Assembly: GCA_046598935.1 (NCBI GenBank)
Contig: JBKJHW010000019.1
Location: forward strand, 1-14,809
Length of the DNA stretch: 14,809 nt
Direction of reading: 5' to 3'
From: SCUN01 sp046598935
Lineage (GTDB): Bacteria > Acidobacteriota > Vicinamibacteria > Vicinamibacterales > SCN-69-37
In this document: one piece after another, positions 7,450 through 13,647 of the stretch
Numbering within the stretch: the stretch's first letter is position 1
Layout of the letters: the number at the start of each line of letters is the position of its first letter
Position numbers and translations under genes: made by a program
Notes under the pieces: generated by a model
Told to the model about the DNA's origin: nothing
Seen by the model: only the letters and a program-made list of their open reading frames with translations
Databases searched by the model: none

Positions 7450-8321
7450 AAACCTTGGTTGTCGCGACAGAATTCGTCAAGAAACTGCGGCTGATAGCGC
7501 TCGTAGACGGCTTCGGCAAACCGATAGAGATCGTGCGCGAGCGGCCAGAAGCGCAGTTCGCCCTTCGCTTCCCAGCCCTGTGCGAGCGCAAGGCCCGCCT
7601 CCGCATGATCCGTCGCTTCATGAACTGAGTCCGGCATTCTGCTGCCGCGGTCGGCCGCCAGCTCGCCGGCAATCACCTGACAAAGTACGTGGCGCGCCTT
7701 CAGCCCGACTTCGGCCGACGGAATATCGTCGGCCTCGAATCTGTGCGCAAGGCCGATGGCGCGAAGCGCCGCTTTGCGCGAAAGGATGTCGGTTTCCGGA
7801 GTGTTCGCAGCCGCACGTGCAATTGCGATGTTGGCCCAGACGCCGGCGAGCAGGTAGTCGCGGTCGGCGAGCGGGCTCGCCGCATCGCTCTCGAGAACGT
7901 CGAGCGCCTGGTCGAACGAATTGAGCGCCCTCTCGAGACCGGCCGGCTGCGCGAGCTCGGCAAGGCCGCGGTTCTGCAGGCCCATCGACAAACGGCGCGG
8001 GTACCGCGGGTCATCGTCGAGCGGCACACGCTGCATTGCGGCGATGCCTTCGTCATAAGAATGAAGGGCGGCGGGGATTCTGGCGGCGTCGCCGAGCTGC
8101 ATGAGTGCGTCGCCGCGATTCAACCAGCAGGCGGCCAGAAGATACGCATTGAACGGGTCCGTCGCGACCGGAAGATCGGCGCGCAGTTGCAGCGCGCGAT
8201 TGAAGCACTCGAGCGCCTCAGCGGCGGCGCCCGGACGGCGCTCCTCGAGCAACGCGATCCCCTGCTTCATGAGCGCGGACGCGTCGCGATTGATCGTATC
8301 TATCGTGTCAGGGTCCAACAT
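7443..8321 (-). CDS. TPR-like helical repeat protein of unknown function
   Basis: I do not recognise a specific family. The 292-residue product is Ala/Leu-rich and almost wholly helical, with TPR-like repeats: ALLEERRPGAAAEALECFNRALQL near residues 23-46, CWLNRGDALMQLG near 70-82, LQNRGLAELAQ with ALNSFDQALDVL near 114-139, and a further pair in VWANIAIARAAAN. These are the W-LG-Y-A-F-A-P style positions of tetratricopeptide units. There is no signal peptide, membrane segment or catalytic motif, so a cytosolic scaffold or interaction protein is the most I can infer. Its ATG (8321) lies 18 bases after the pfkA stop, so it is probably co-transcribed with pfkA. The last two codons and stop lie in the octamer repeat, so copy-number changes there could alter the C-terminus. 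Confidence 0.8.
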   Translation of the reverse strand: MLDPDTIDTINRDASALMKQGIALLEERRPGAAAEALECFNRALQLRADLPVATDPFNAYLLAACWLNRGDALMQLGDAARIPAALHSYDEGIAAMQRVPLDDDPRYPRRLSMGLQNRGLAELAQPAGLERALNSFDQALDVLESDAASPLADRDYLLAGVWANIAIARAAANTPETDILSRKAALRAIGLAHRFEADDIPSAEVGLKARHVLCQVIAGELAADRGSRMPDSVHEATDHAEAGLALAQGWEAKGELRFWPLAHDLYRFAEAVYERYQPQFLDEFCRDNQGFR

Positions 8322-8339
8322 GCCGCCGGCCGCCGATCG

Positions 8340-9437
8340 TTAGTCGCCGAAGCTGATACCGACGTTTCGCGCCGTGCGCACGAGGTCGCCGTCGATCGGC
8401 ACATTGCGCGTGCGGCCGACGATCTTCTCGATGGGCACAGCCACGATCTCGGGCGAGCGCAACGCGACCATCTGGCCGTAGTTGCCCTGATGCAGTAGCT
8501 CGACAGCGAACGCGCCGAACCGCGTGGCGAGCACTCGGTCGTAACTGGTCGGTGACCCGCCGCGCTGCAAGTGACCGAGCACCACGTGCCGGCTCTCTTT
8601 GCCTGACAGGCGCTCGATGTCCGCTGAAACCTTCGCCGCGATGCCGCCGAGCCGCTCCAACTTTCCTGCCGTGCCGGCCGCAGTGACCTCGCGGTCGCCG
8701 CCGAGCGGATGCGCCCCTTCGGCGACGACGACGATGCTGAAATGCGCGCCCCACGTGACACGTTCCCTCACGCGGTCGACGACTTTGTCGATGTTGTACG
8801 GGATTTCCGGAATGAGGATGATGTCCGCGCCGCCGGCGATGCCCGAATAGAGCGCGATCCATCCCGCGTAGCGGCCCATCACCTCGACGCACATCACGCG
8901 ATGGTGCGCCTCGGCCGTTGAATGCAGCCTGTCGATCGCGTCGGTCGCGAACGCCACCGCCGTGTCGAACCCGAACGTCATCGTCGTCTCGACGATGTCG
9001 TTGTCGATGGTCTTGGGGACGCCGACCATCGGGATGCCCTGCTTCTGCAGCTCGTAGCCGATCGAGAGCGTGCCGTCGCCGCCGATCACGACGAGCGCGT
9101 CGATGCCCATCTTGTGGAAATTCTCCACGCAGAGCTTCGAGTAATCGGCCGTGCCGCCGCCGGGCGTCTGCACGGGGTACGCGAATGGATTACCGCGGTT
9201 GGTTGTGCCGAGGATGGTGCCGCCGATGCGCAGGATGCCGGTGACATCGCGCGGCGTGAGCACGCGGGATCGCTCCGGATAGATGAGACCGTCGAAGCTG
9301 TCTTCGAGGCCGACGCATTCGATGCCGAGATTGGCCGCGGTCTTGACGACTGCGCGGATGACGGCGTTGAGACCGGGCGCATCGCCGCCGCCGGTGAGGA
9401 CACCAATCCGCTGGACTCGCTTGCCTGACTTTGCCAT
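8340..9437 (-). CDS. pfkA: 6-phosphofructokinase
   Basis: Phosphorylates fructose 6-phosphate to fructose 1,6-bisphosphate, the committed step of glycolysis. The 365-residue product has IGVLTGGGDAPGLNAVIR (phosphate loop), GGDGT at residues 119-123, PKTIDND at 141-147 with catalytic base D145, EVMGRYAGW, and HLQRGGSPTSYDR late in the chain. In this superfamily the pair at E. coli positions 104/124 is used to predict the phosphoryl donor: Gly/Gly for ATP enzymes and Asp/Lys for pyrophosphate enzymes. Here it is G122/K142, the mixed type; known mixed-type enzymes such as the trypanosome one use ATP, so ATP is likelier, but this is a prediction. I start at ATG 9437; a TTG three codons upstream (9446) would add MYH. 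There is no Shine-Dalgarno; a TACAAT lies 8 bases before ATG. Confidence 0.94.
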   Translation of the reverse strand: MAKSGKRVQRIGVLTGGGDAPGLNAVIRAVVKTAANLGIECVGLEDSFDGLIYPERSRVLTPRDVTGILRIGGTILGTTNRGNPFAYPVQTPGGGTADYSKLCVENFHKMGIDALVVIGGDGTLSIGYELQKQGIPMVGVPKTIDNDIVETTMTFGFDTAVAFATDAIDRLHSTAEAHHRVMCVEVMGRYAGWIALYSGIAGGADIILIPEIPYNIDKVVDRVRERVTWGAHFSIVVVAEGAHPLGGDREVTAAGTAGKLERLGGIAAKVSADIERLSGKESRHVVLGHLQRGGSPTSYDRVLATRFGAFAVELLHQGNYGQMVALRSPEIVAVPIEKIVGRTRNVPIDGDLVRTARNVGISFGD

Positions 9438-9441
9438 GTGG

Positions 9442-9451
9442 TACAATTGTA
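9442..9451. promoter_or_regulatory. Palindromic TACAATTGTA, candidate shared -10 of divergent pfkA and tRNA-Ala
   Basis: The 10-base palindrome gives TACAAT on the plus strand (9442-9447), about 15 bases before the tRNA, and TACAAT on the minus strand (9451-9446), 8 bases before the pfkA ATG. On the plus strand a weak -35-like TTGCCT lies at 9421-9426 (spacing 15). On the minus strand no convincing -35 is seen, and it would fall inside the tRNA gene. The two directions may therefore compete for polymerase. Confidence 0.4.
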
Positions 9452-9462
9452 GTTTCTATAGG

Positions 9463-9538
9463 GGGCGGCTAGCTCAGCTGGGAGAGCGCTACGTTCGCAT
9501 CGTAGAGGTCGCGAGTTCGATCCTCGCGCCGTCCACCA
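9463..9538 (+). tRNA. tRNA-Ala, anticodon CGC
   Basis: A complete 76-nt cloverleaf reads from sequence. Acceptor stem GGGCGGC (9463-9469) pairs with GCCGTCC (9528-9534) and includes the G3-U70 wobble that is the alanine identity element. The D stem is GCTC/GAGC; the anticodon stem is CTACG/CGTAG with loop TTCGCAT (9494-9500), anticodon CGC at 9496-9498; the T stem is GCGAG/CTCGC with TTCGATC loop. CCA is encoded (9536-9538). It reads GCG codons, which are common in these genes. It is divergent from pfkA. Confidence 0.98.
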
Positions 9539-9548
9539 TCAAAGCCAT

Positions 9549-9585
9549 CTGAATAACTGAATATCCGGGCAGCTGGTTATTTCAG
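9549..9585. terminator. Candidate stem-loop between tRNA-Ala and the convergent small gene
   Basis: CTGAATAAC (9549-9557) can pair with GTTATTTCAG (9576-9585) as a 9-bp stem with one bulged base and an 18-base interval. It lies 10 bases after the tRNA and overlaps the stop codon of the convergent gene, a reasonable place for a two-way transcription end. The stem is AT-rich and no long T-run follows, so an intrinsic terminator is only a possibility. The 3' arm includes part of AGCTGGTTAT, which is shared with the repeat at 7421-7430. Confidence 0.35.
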
Positions 9586-9830
9586 ACCTGCTTGCCGTGG
9601 TCCCGCTTGCGCTGGAGTTCTTCGACCACGCCGTAGAGCGCCATCACTGCGATCGACTGCCCGAGGGTCGCTTTCCGATAGCTCTCGAGGTCGAGGCTGT
9701 CGACCGGGGTGCTCGCCGTAAGGCCGGCCACGGCCGGCGCAAGCTTCTCCACCTCGGCCGAAGCGTTCACGGCGCCGTTCCAGGCGTTTTGCAGGGCCAG
9801 CACGGCATTCTCTTCGCTCATAGGGGCCAT
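9582..9830 (-). CDS. Small hypothetical protein, 82 aa
   Basis: I do not recognise this protein. It begins MAPMSEENAVLALQNAWNGA and looks all-helical: a helix near residues 4-30, a Thr/Ser/Pro-rich turn (TASTPVDSLD) near 37-46, and a second helix ending in a charged tail (VVEELQRKRDHGKQ). There is no signal peptide or membrane segment. I choose ATG 9830 because GGGGG lies about five bases ahead of it; ATG 9821 is in frame but has no such site, and a longer frame to 9881 would run into the inverted repeat at 9852-9907 and is probably artefactual. It is divergent from lolA, with the large palindrome between them, and convergent with tRNA-Ala. It is probably a real gene, judged from start context and codon use, but this is not certain. 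Confidence 0.6.
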   Translation of the reverse strand: MAPMSEENAVLALQNAWNGAVNASAEVEKLAPAVAGLTASTPVDSLDLESYRKATLGQSIAVMALYGVVEELQRKRDHGKQV

Positions 9831-9851
9831 TTTACCCCCGGCGAGGCCACC

Positions 9852-9907
9852 GAAAAAACGACATCGGGTGTCGTTTTCCAAGAAACGACACCCGATGTCG
9901 TTTTTTC
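9852..9907. repeat. 56-bp perfect nested inverted repeat between divergent genes
   Basis: Two 25-base arms (9852-9876 and 9883-9907) are perfect reverse complements around a 6-base centre, TCCAAG. Each arm is itself a hairpin: AAACGACA (9856-9863) with TGTCGTTT (9869-9876), loop TCGGG; and AAACGACA (9883-9890) with TGTCGTTT (9896-9903), loop CCCGA. So one octamer occurs four times in alternating orientation, and either one long hairpin or two small ones can form. Six A then six T flank the outer edges, so both strands resemble a hairpin plus T-tract (terminator-like). It lies 21 bases before the minus-strand small gene start and 16 bases before lolA. It could be a dispersed REP/MITE-like element, an operator or a two-way insulator; sequence alone does not decide. 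Confidence 0.95.
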
Positions 9908-9923
9908 AGGTCTAACGGATAAG

Positions 9924-10604
9924 ATGCGAATTGGGATGAAGCCAATGCTGGGATTGATCGTCGCGGCGCTCGCCGTGATGAGCGTTGCCGGGCGCGTTTC
10001 TGCCGGCGCGGCTCCGCAGCCCGGTCCGAACTCCGCGGCGAGCCTCGCGCAGCTGATCCAATCGCACTACACCGCCGTCACCGACTTCACGGCGGACTTC
10101 ACGCATTCCTACAAGGGCGGGCTTCTGCCGCAGACGTCGGTCGAGCACGGCAAGGTCAAGATCAAGAAACCGGGCAAGATGCGCTGGTCGTACGCGCGGC
10201 CCGAAGTGAAGGAAATCGTCGCCGACGGCCGCATGCTCTACACGTACATCAAAGCGGACCGCGTGTGTTACGTCAGCGATCTCCCGGCCGGCGACGCGGC
10301 GCCCACAGCCCTCTTGTTTCTGACCGGCCGCGGCGACCTGCTGCGCGATTTCAAGTCAGCGCTATCCCCCACCCAGTCAGCCACCGAGTGGCGCCTTCTG
10401 CTGACGCCGGTAAAACACCAGTCGGATTTCACACAGCTGACCATCGGCGTCGACCCTAAGTCTTTGAAGATGATCACCTTGGAGTCGATCGACGCCGACG
10501 GCGGGAAATCGACCTTCACCTTCGCGAATCTACGCGAGAATACGGCTGTTCCCGACAAGGAGTTTGCCTTTACTCCTCCGAAAGGCGTTGATGTCATTCG
10601 ATAA
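9924..10604 (+). CDS. lolA: Outer-membrane lipoprotein carrier protein LolA-like
   Basis: LolA is the periplasmic chaperone that ferries lipoproteins from the inner-membrane LolCDE complex to the outer membrane. The 226-residue protein has a signal peptide (residues 5 to about 27, ending GRVSA) and the family pattern: a helix leading to YTAVTDFTADFTHSY near 49-63, GKVKIKKPGKMRWSY near 76-90 (the most conserved LolA segment), then PEVKEIVADGRMLYTYI. The C-terminal part SFTF/EFAFTPPKGVDVI closes the half-barrel. I start at ATG 9924; ATG 9936 (MKPMLGLIV) would give an equally good signal peptide. Neither has a clear Shine-Dalgarno. A longer frame through the palindrome upstream is rejected. The end overlaps the secretin start by 14 bases, so the two are translationally coupled. 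Confidence 0.87.
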   Translation: MRIGMKPMLGLIVAALAVMSVAGRVSAGAAPQPGPNSAASLAQLIQSHYTAVTDFTADFTHSYKGGLLPQTSVEHGKVKIKKPGKMRWSYARPEVKEIVADGRMLYTYIKADRVCYVSDLPAGDAAPTALLFLTGRGDLLRDFKSALSPTQSATEWRLLLTPVKHQSDFTQLTIGVDPKSLKMITLESIDADGGKSTFTFANLRENTAVPDKEFAFTPPKGVDVIR

Positions 10605-12390
10605 GAAACCGCTCGCGTTTTTGCTGGTCGCCGCACTGACCGGTTGCGCCACAGTCTTCACGCTCGGCTGCGCCTCGGCCAACGGGGTGCGTCAGGCGCA
10701 GAAGGCCGAAGACCTTCGCGACTACGATCTCGCCGTCGCCCGCTACATGAAGGTGCTGCGCGAGAAGCCCGACGATCGCGCCGCTCTCGCCGGGCTCGAC
10801 CGCGCAAAACTTCGCGGCGCCGAGGCCCATCTGCTGCAGGGGCGCCGGCTTGAAGCCGTCGGCAAATTCGACGAAGCCGTCATGGAATTGCAGCTGGCCT
10901 CGGAGCTCAACCCGGGGAGCGGCGACATCGCGCGCGAGCTGCGCGCCGCGCGCCTCGCGCTGCGCAACAAGCTCAGTGTGAACGAAAACGGCCAGACGAA
11001 GCTCGATGCGGTCATTGCGCGGACGCGCGCGGCCGTCCCGCCGAGCATGAACGTGCCGGAGACGCGGCTGCCCGCGTCGATCCGGCTCGGTCGCCAGGCG
11101 ACAGTTCGGCAGGCGTACCAGCTCATCGCGGAGCTGTCGCAGCTCAGCATCATGTTCGACGCGGCGCTCCCGGACACCATCGCGCAGCTCGATCTGAAGA
11201 ATCTCACCGTCAAGGAAGCGCTCGACGCGCTGGCTCGCACGACGCAAACCTTCTACAAAGTGACGGCGCCTGGGACGATCACCGTCGTGCCTGACACGCC
11301 GGCCAAGCGCCGCGAATATGCCGAAGAAATGATCCAGACGTTCTACATCGGCAATGCGGATCCCAAAGAAACCATGGAAATGCTTCGCATCGTCGCCGAC
11401 ACGCGGGCGGTCTCGCTGGTGTCGGGATCGAGCTCGATCGTGATTCGCGACACGCCCGAACGGCTGCACGCGGTGCAGCGGCTGCTCGGCGCCGTGGACA
11501 AGGCTCGGGCCGAAGTGGTGATCGACGTCGAGATCATGGAAGTGGATCGCAGTCGCCTGCGCGAATACGGGCTACAGATCGCGTCGGCGGGCTCGCCCGG
11601 GGTGGATGGCGCAGTCGGCGTGAATCAGGAGGGGTTGACGCTGCGGACGCTGCGCAATCTCTCGCAGGCCGACGCGCTGATCAGCGGCCTCCCGGCGCTC
11701 TACTATCGTTTGCTCAAGACCGACGCGAGCACGCGAACGCTCGCCAACCCGCATCTGCGCGCCATCGACGGCGTGGCCGCGAGCGCCAAGTTCGGCGAAC
11801 GCGTACCGGTACCGACCGTGACATTCGCCCCGTTTGCGACCGGCGGCGCGCCGCAGCAGCCGATTACGTCCTTCACCTACGAGAACATCGGCGTGAATAT
11901 CGACATCACGCCGCGCACCCATCCGAATGACGACGTCACGCTGACGGTGAAGATGGATGTGAGCAGCGTGGCCGGCAGCGGCTACGCCGGCCTTCCGACG
12001 TTCGCGAGCCGCCAGCTGTCGACGCAGATTCGTTTGAAGGACGGCGAGACGAACATTCTCGCCGGCATGATTCGAGACGACGAACGCACGTCGCTCGAAG
12101 GCATTCCAGGACTGAGCGATATCCCGGTACTCGGCCGGCTGTTTGCGCGAAATCGCACGGAACGTCAGCAGACCGATATTGTGCTGACGCTGACGCCGCA
12201 CATCATTCGCGTGCTCGACCTCAGCGACGCCGATCTCTCGCCGTTCGCGGTCGCGCGGGACACGTCGGCGTCAAACGGGATGGGCCCGTCGCCGATGATC
12301 CTTTCAGTGCCGGACATCATCAAAGCCGACGAGCCGGTGAAGCCGAAGCTCGGGCTGCCGCCGTCGCCGCTGATTATCAAAAAGTCGTAA
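10591..12390 (+). CDS. Secretin (GspD/PilQ family) with lipoprotein signal and N-terminal TPR region
   Basis: Secretins form outer-membrane multimeric gates for type II secretion, type IV pili and related machines. Layout of the 599-aa product: signal sequence with two lipobox-like sites, LTGC (C19) and TLGC (C27); TPR-like helices about 36-125 (AEDLRDYDLAVARYMKVL, GKFDEAVMELQLASELNP); an N0/STN-type domain about 160-235 (LGRQATVRQAYQLIAELSQL, NLTVKEALDAL); an N1-type domain about 245-315; and the secretin barrel about 375-540, with EFGERVPVPT-like FGERVPVPTV, YENIGVNIDITP, RLKDGETNILAGMI, GIPGLSDIPVLGRLF and TDIVLTLTPHIIR. A Pro/Lys-rich tail follows. ATG 10591 has AAAGG six bases ahead. No other secretion genes are in the window, so the machine it serves is unknown. 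Its 3' end overlaps convergent murA by 14 bases, leaving no room for a terminator. Confidence 0.88.
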   Translation: MSFDKKPLAFLLVAALTGCATVFTLGCASANGVRQAQKAEDLRDYDLAVARYMKVLREKPDDRAALAGLDRAKLRGAEAHLLQGRRLEAVGKFDEAVMELQLASELNPGSGDIARELRAARLALRNKLSVNENGQTKLDAVIARTRAAVPPSMNVPETRLPASIRLGRQATVRQAYQLIAELSQLSIMFDAALPDTIAQLDLKNLTVKEALDALARTTQTFYKVTAPGTITVVPDTPAKRREYAEEMIQTFYIGNADPKETMEMLRIVADTRAVSLVSGSSSIVIRDTPERLHAVQRLLGAVDKARAEVVIDVEIMEVDRSRLREYGLQIASAGSPGVDGAVGVNQEGLTLRTLRNLSQADALISGLPALYYRLLKTDASTRTLANPHLRAIDGVAASAKFGERVPVPTVTFAPFATGGAPQQPITSFTYENIGVNIDITPRTHPNDDVTLTVKMDVSSVAGSGYAGLPTFASRQLSTQIRLKDGETNILAGMIRDDERTSLEGIPGLSDIPVLGRLFARNRTERQQTDIVLTLTPHIIRVLDLSDADLSPFAVARDTSASNGMGPSPMILSVPDIIKADEPVKPKLGLPPSPLIIKKS

Positions 12391-13642
12391 CACGTTCGAC
12401 ATCGGCGCCGAGCGCCGTCAGGCGTTCCACAAGATCGGCGTAGCCGCGTTCGACGGTTTCAATCTCCTGCACTTTGCTTTCGCCTTCCGCGGCGAGCGCC
12501 GCGGCGACCAGCGCCATGCCGGAACGGATGTCGCGGCTGTCGAGCGTGCGGCCGCGCAGGGCGGTCTTGCCCGTGATGATGATCCGATGCGGATCGCACA
12601 GAAACAGATCCGCGCGCATGGCGCTGAGCTGCTCGAGCGCGAAGAGCCGCAGCTCGTACATCCAGTCGTGCACCAGTGTCTTGCCATCGGCCTGCGTGCC
12701 GAGCACTGTGACCAGGCTGACGATATCGCTCGGGAAGCTGGGCCAGAGGCCGGTCGTGACGCGGCGCACCGCGTGGAGATCCGACGGCCGGACCGCGAAG
12801 CGGCCGTCCGCCAAATCGAAGTCGAGACCCATCTGCCCGAGAATCGATGCGATCGGCTCCATATCCACAGCCGCCGCGCCCGTGACCTCGACCGTGCCGG
12901 AGGTAATGGCGCCGGCAATCGCCCAGCTCGCGGCCTCGATGTAGTCGCCGCGCAGCGTGTGGGTGGCGCCGGTCAGCTGTGCCGGCGGCACGACGCGGAT
13001 CGTCGATGTGCCCACTCCCGTGACTTCGGCGCCCATTGCCGACAGCATCTCGCAGAGTTCGATCACGTGAGGCTCTGAGGCCGCGTGACGAATTTCGGTC
13101 GGCCCTTTGGCCGAGGCGGCCGCCAGGAGCGCGGTTTCCGTGCCAGTGACGGACGCTTCGTAGAGATAGACCGACGCGCCTTTGAGCCCACGCGTCGCTT
13201 CGACGAAGTGACCGGCGTCAGACGCCGTGACTTCGGCGCCGAGCGCCATGAGGGCCTGGAGGTGCGTGGTGATGGTCCGCCGGGCTGGAAAGTCGCCGCC
13301 GGGCGGCGCGAGGCGCGCCTTCCCTGTGCGTGCGAGGAGCGGGCCGAGCAGCAGCACGGAGCCGCGCAGACGGCCGACGAGCGAGGGGTCAGGCTCGGCC
13401 GAGTTGACGCTGGCGCATGTGACGCGAATGGTGGATGTGCCTTCGCCTTCGACGGTCGCGCCGAGGCTCTGGAGCAGACGGATCATGACGCCGACGTCGC
13501 GGATGCGCGGCACGTTGCGCAATTCACAGGTTTGATCGGTCAGCAGGCACGCCGCGAGGAGCGGGAGCGCCGCGTTCTTGTTGCCGTCGACGTGGACGCG
13601 GCCCGACAGTTGCCGGCCGCCGCGGATGAGGAGATCTGCCAT
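12377..13642 (-). CDS. murA: UDP-N-acetylglucosamine 1-carboxyvinyltransferase, Asp-type active site
   Basis: MurA transfers enolpyruvate from PEP to UDP-GlcNAc, the first committed step of peptidoglycan synthesis. The 421-residue product (E. coli 419) has the N-terminal GNKNAALPLLAA (K22, N23, substrate binding), FPSDIVSLVTVLG with the catalytic Asp equivalent to E. coli D305, the DIRSGMALV segment near the end (E. coli R371 region), and RGYADLVERLTALGA at the C-terminus. The active-site loop reads PPGGDFPARR: D117 replaces the catalytic Cys (E. coli C115), while R122 matches E. coli R120. Asp here is known from mycobacteria and chlamydiae and makes MurA insensitive to fosfomycin. I start at ATG 13642, five bases after the murB stop; a frame running back to 14023 would lie inside murB. 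The region HDWMYELRLFALEQLSAM differs clearly from E. coli, so this is a divergent subgroup. Confidence 0.93.
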   Translation of the reverse strand: MADLLIRGGRQLSGRVHVDGNKNAALPLLAACLLTDQTCELRNVPRIRDVGVMIRLLQSLGATVEGEGTSTIRVTCASVNSAEPDPSLVGRLRGSVLLLGPLLARTGKARLAPPGGDFPARRTITTHLQALMALGAEVTASDAGHFVEATRGLKGASVYLYEASVTGTETALLAAASAKGPTEIRHAASEPHVIELCEMLSAMGAEVTGVGTSTIRVVPPAQLTGATHTLRGDYIEAASWAIAGAITSGTVEVTGAAAVDMEPIASILGQMGLDFDLADGRFAVRPSDLHAVRRVTTGLWPSFPSDIVSLVTVLGTQADGKTLVHDWMYELRLFALEQLSAMRADLFLCDPHRIIITGKTALRGRTLDSRDIRSGMALVAAALAAEGESKVQEIETVERGYADLVERLTALGADVERVTTF

Positions 13643-13647
13643 GCTCG

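Noticed and set aside
9283..9552. Plus-strand open frame of 89 codons covering tRNA-Ala
   Set aside because: It runs antisense to pfkA and through a complete tRNA cloverleaf.
9852..9907. Palindrome as a CRISPR repeat or ordinary intrinsic terminator
   Set aside because: There is only one inverted unit and no spacers, so it is not CRISPR; it lies between divergent starts, which argues against a simple terminator.
9597..9923. N-terminal extension of LolA through the palindrome and the small minus-strand gene
   Set aside because: A signal peptide begins just after ATG 9924/9936; the extension is only translated palindrome and antisense of another frame.
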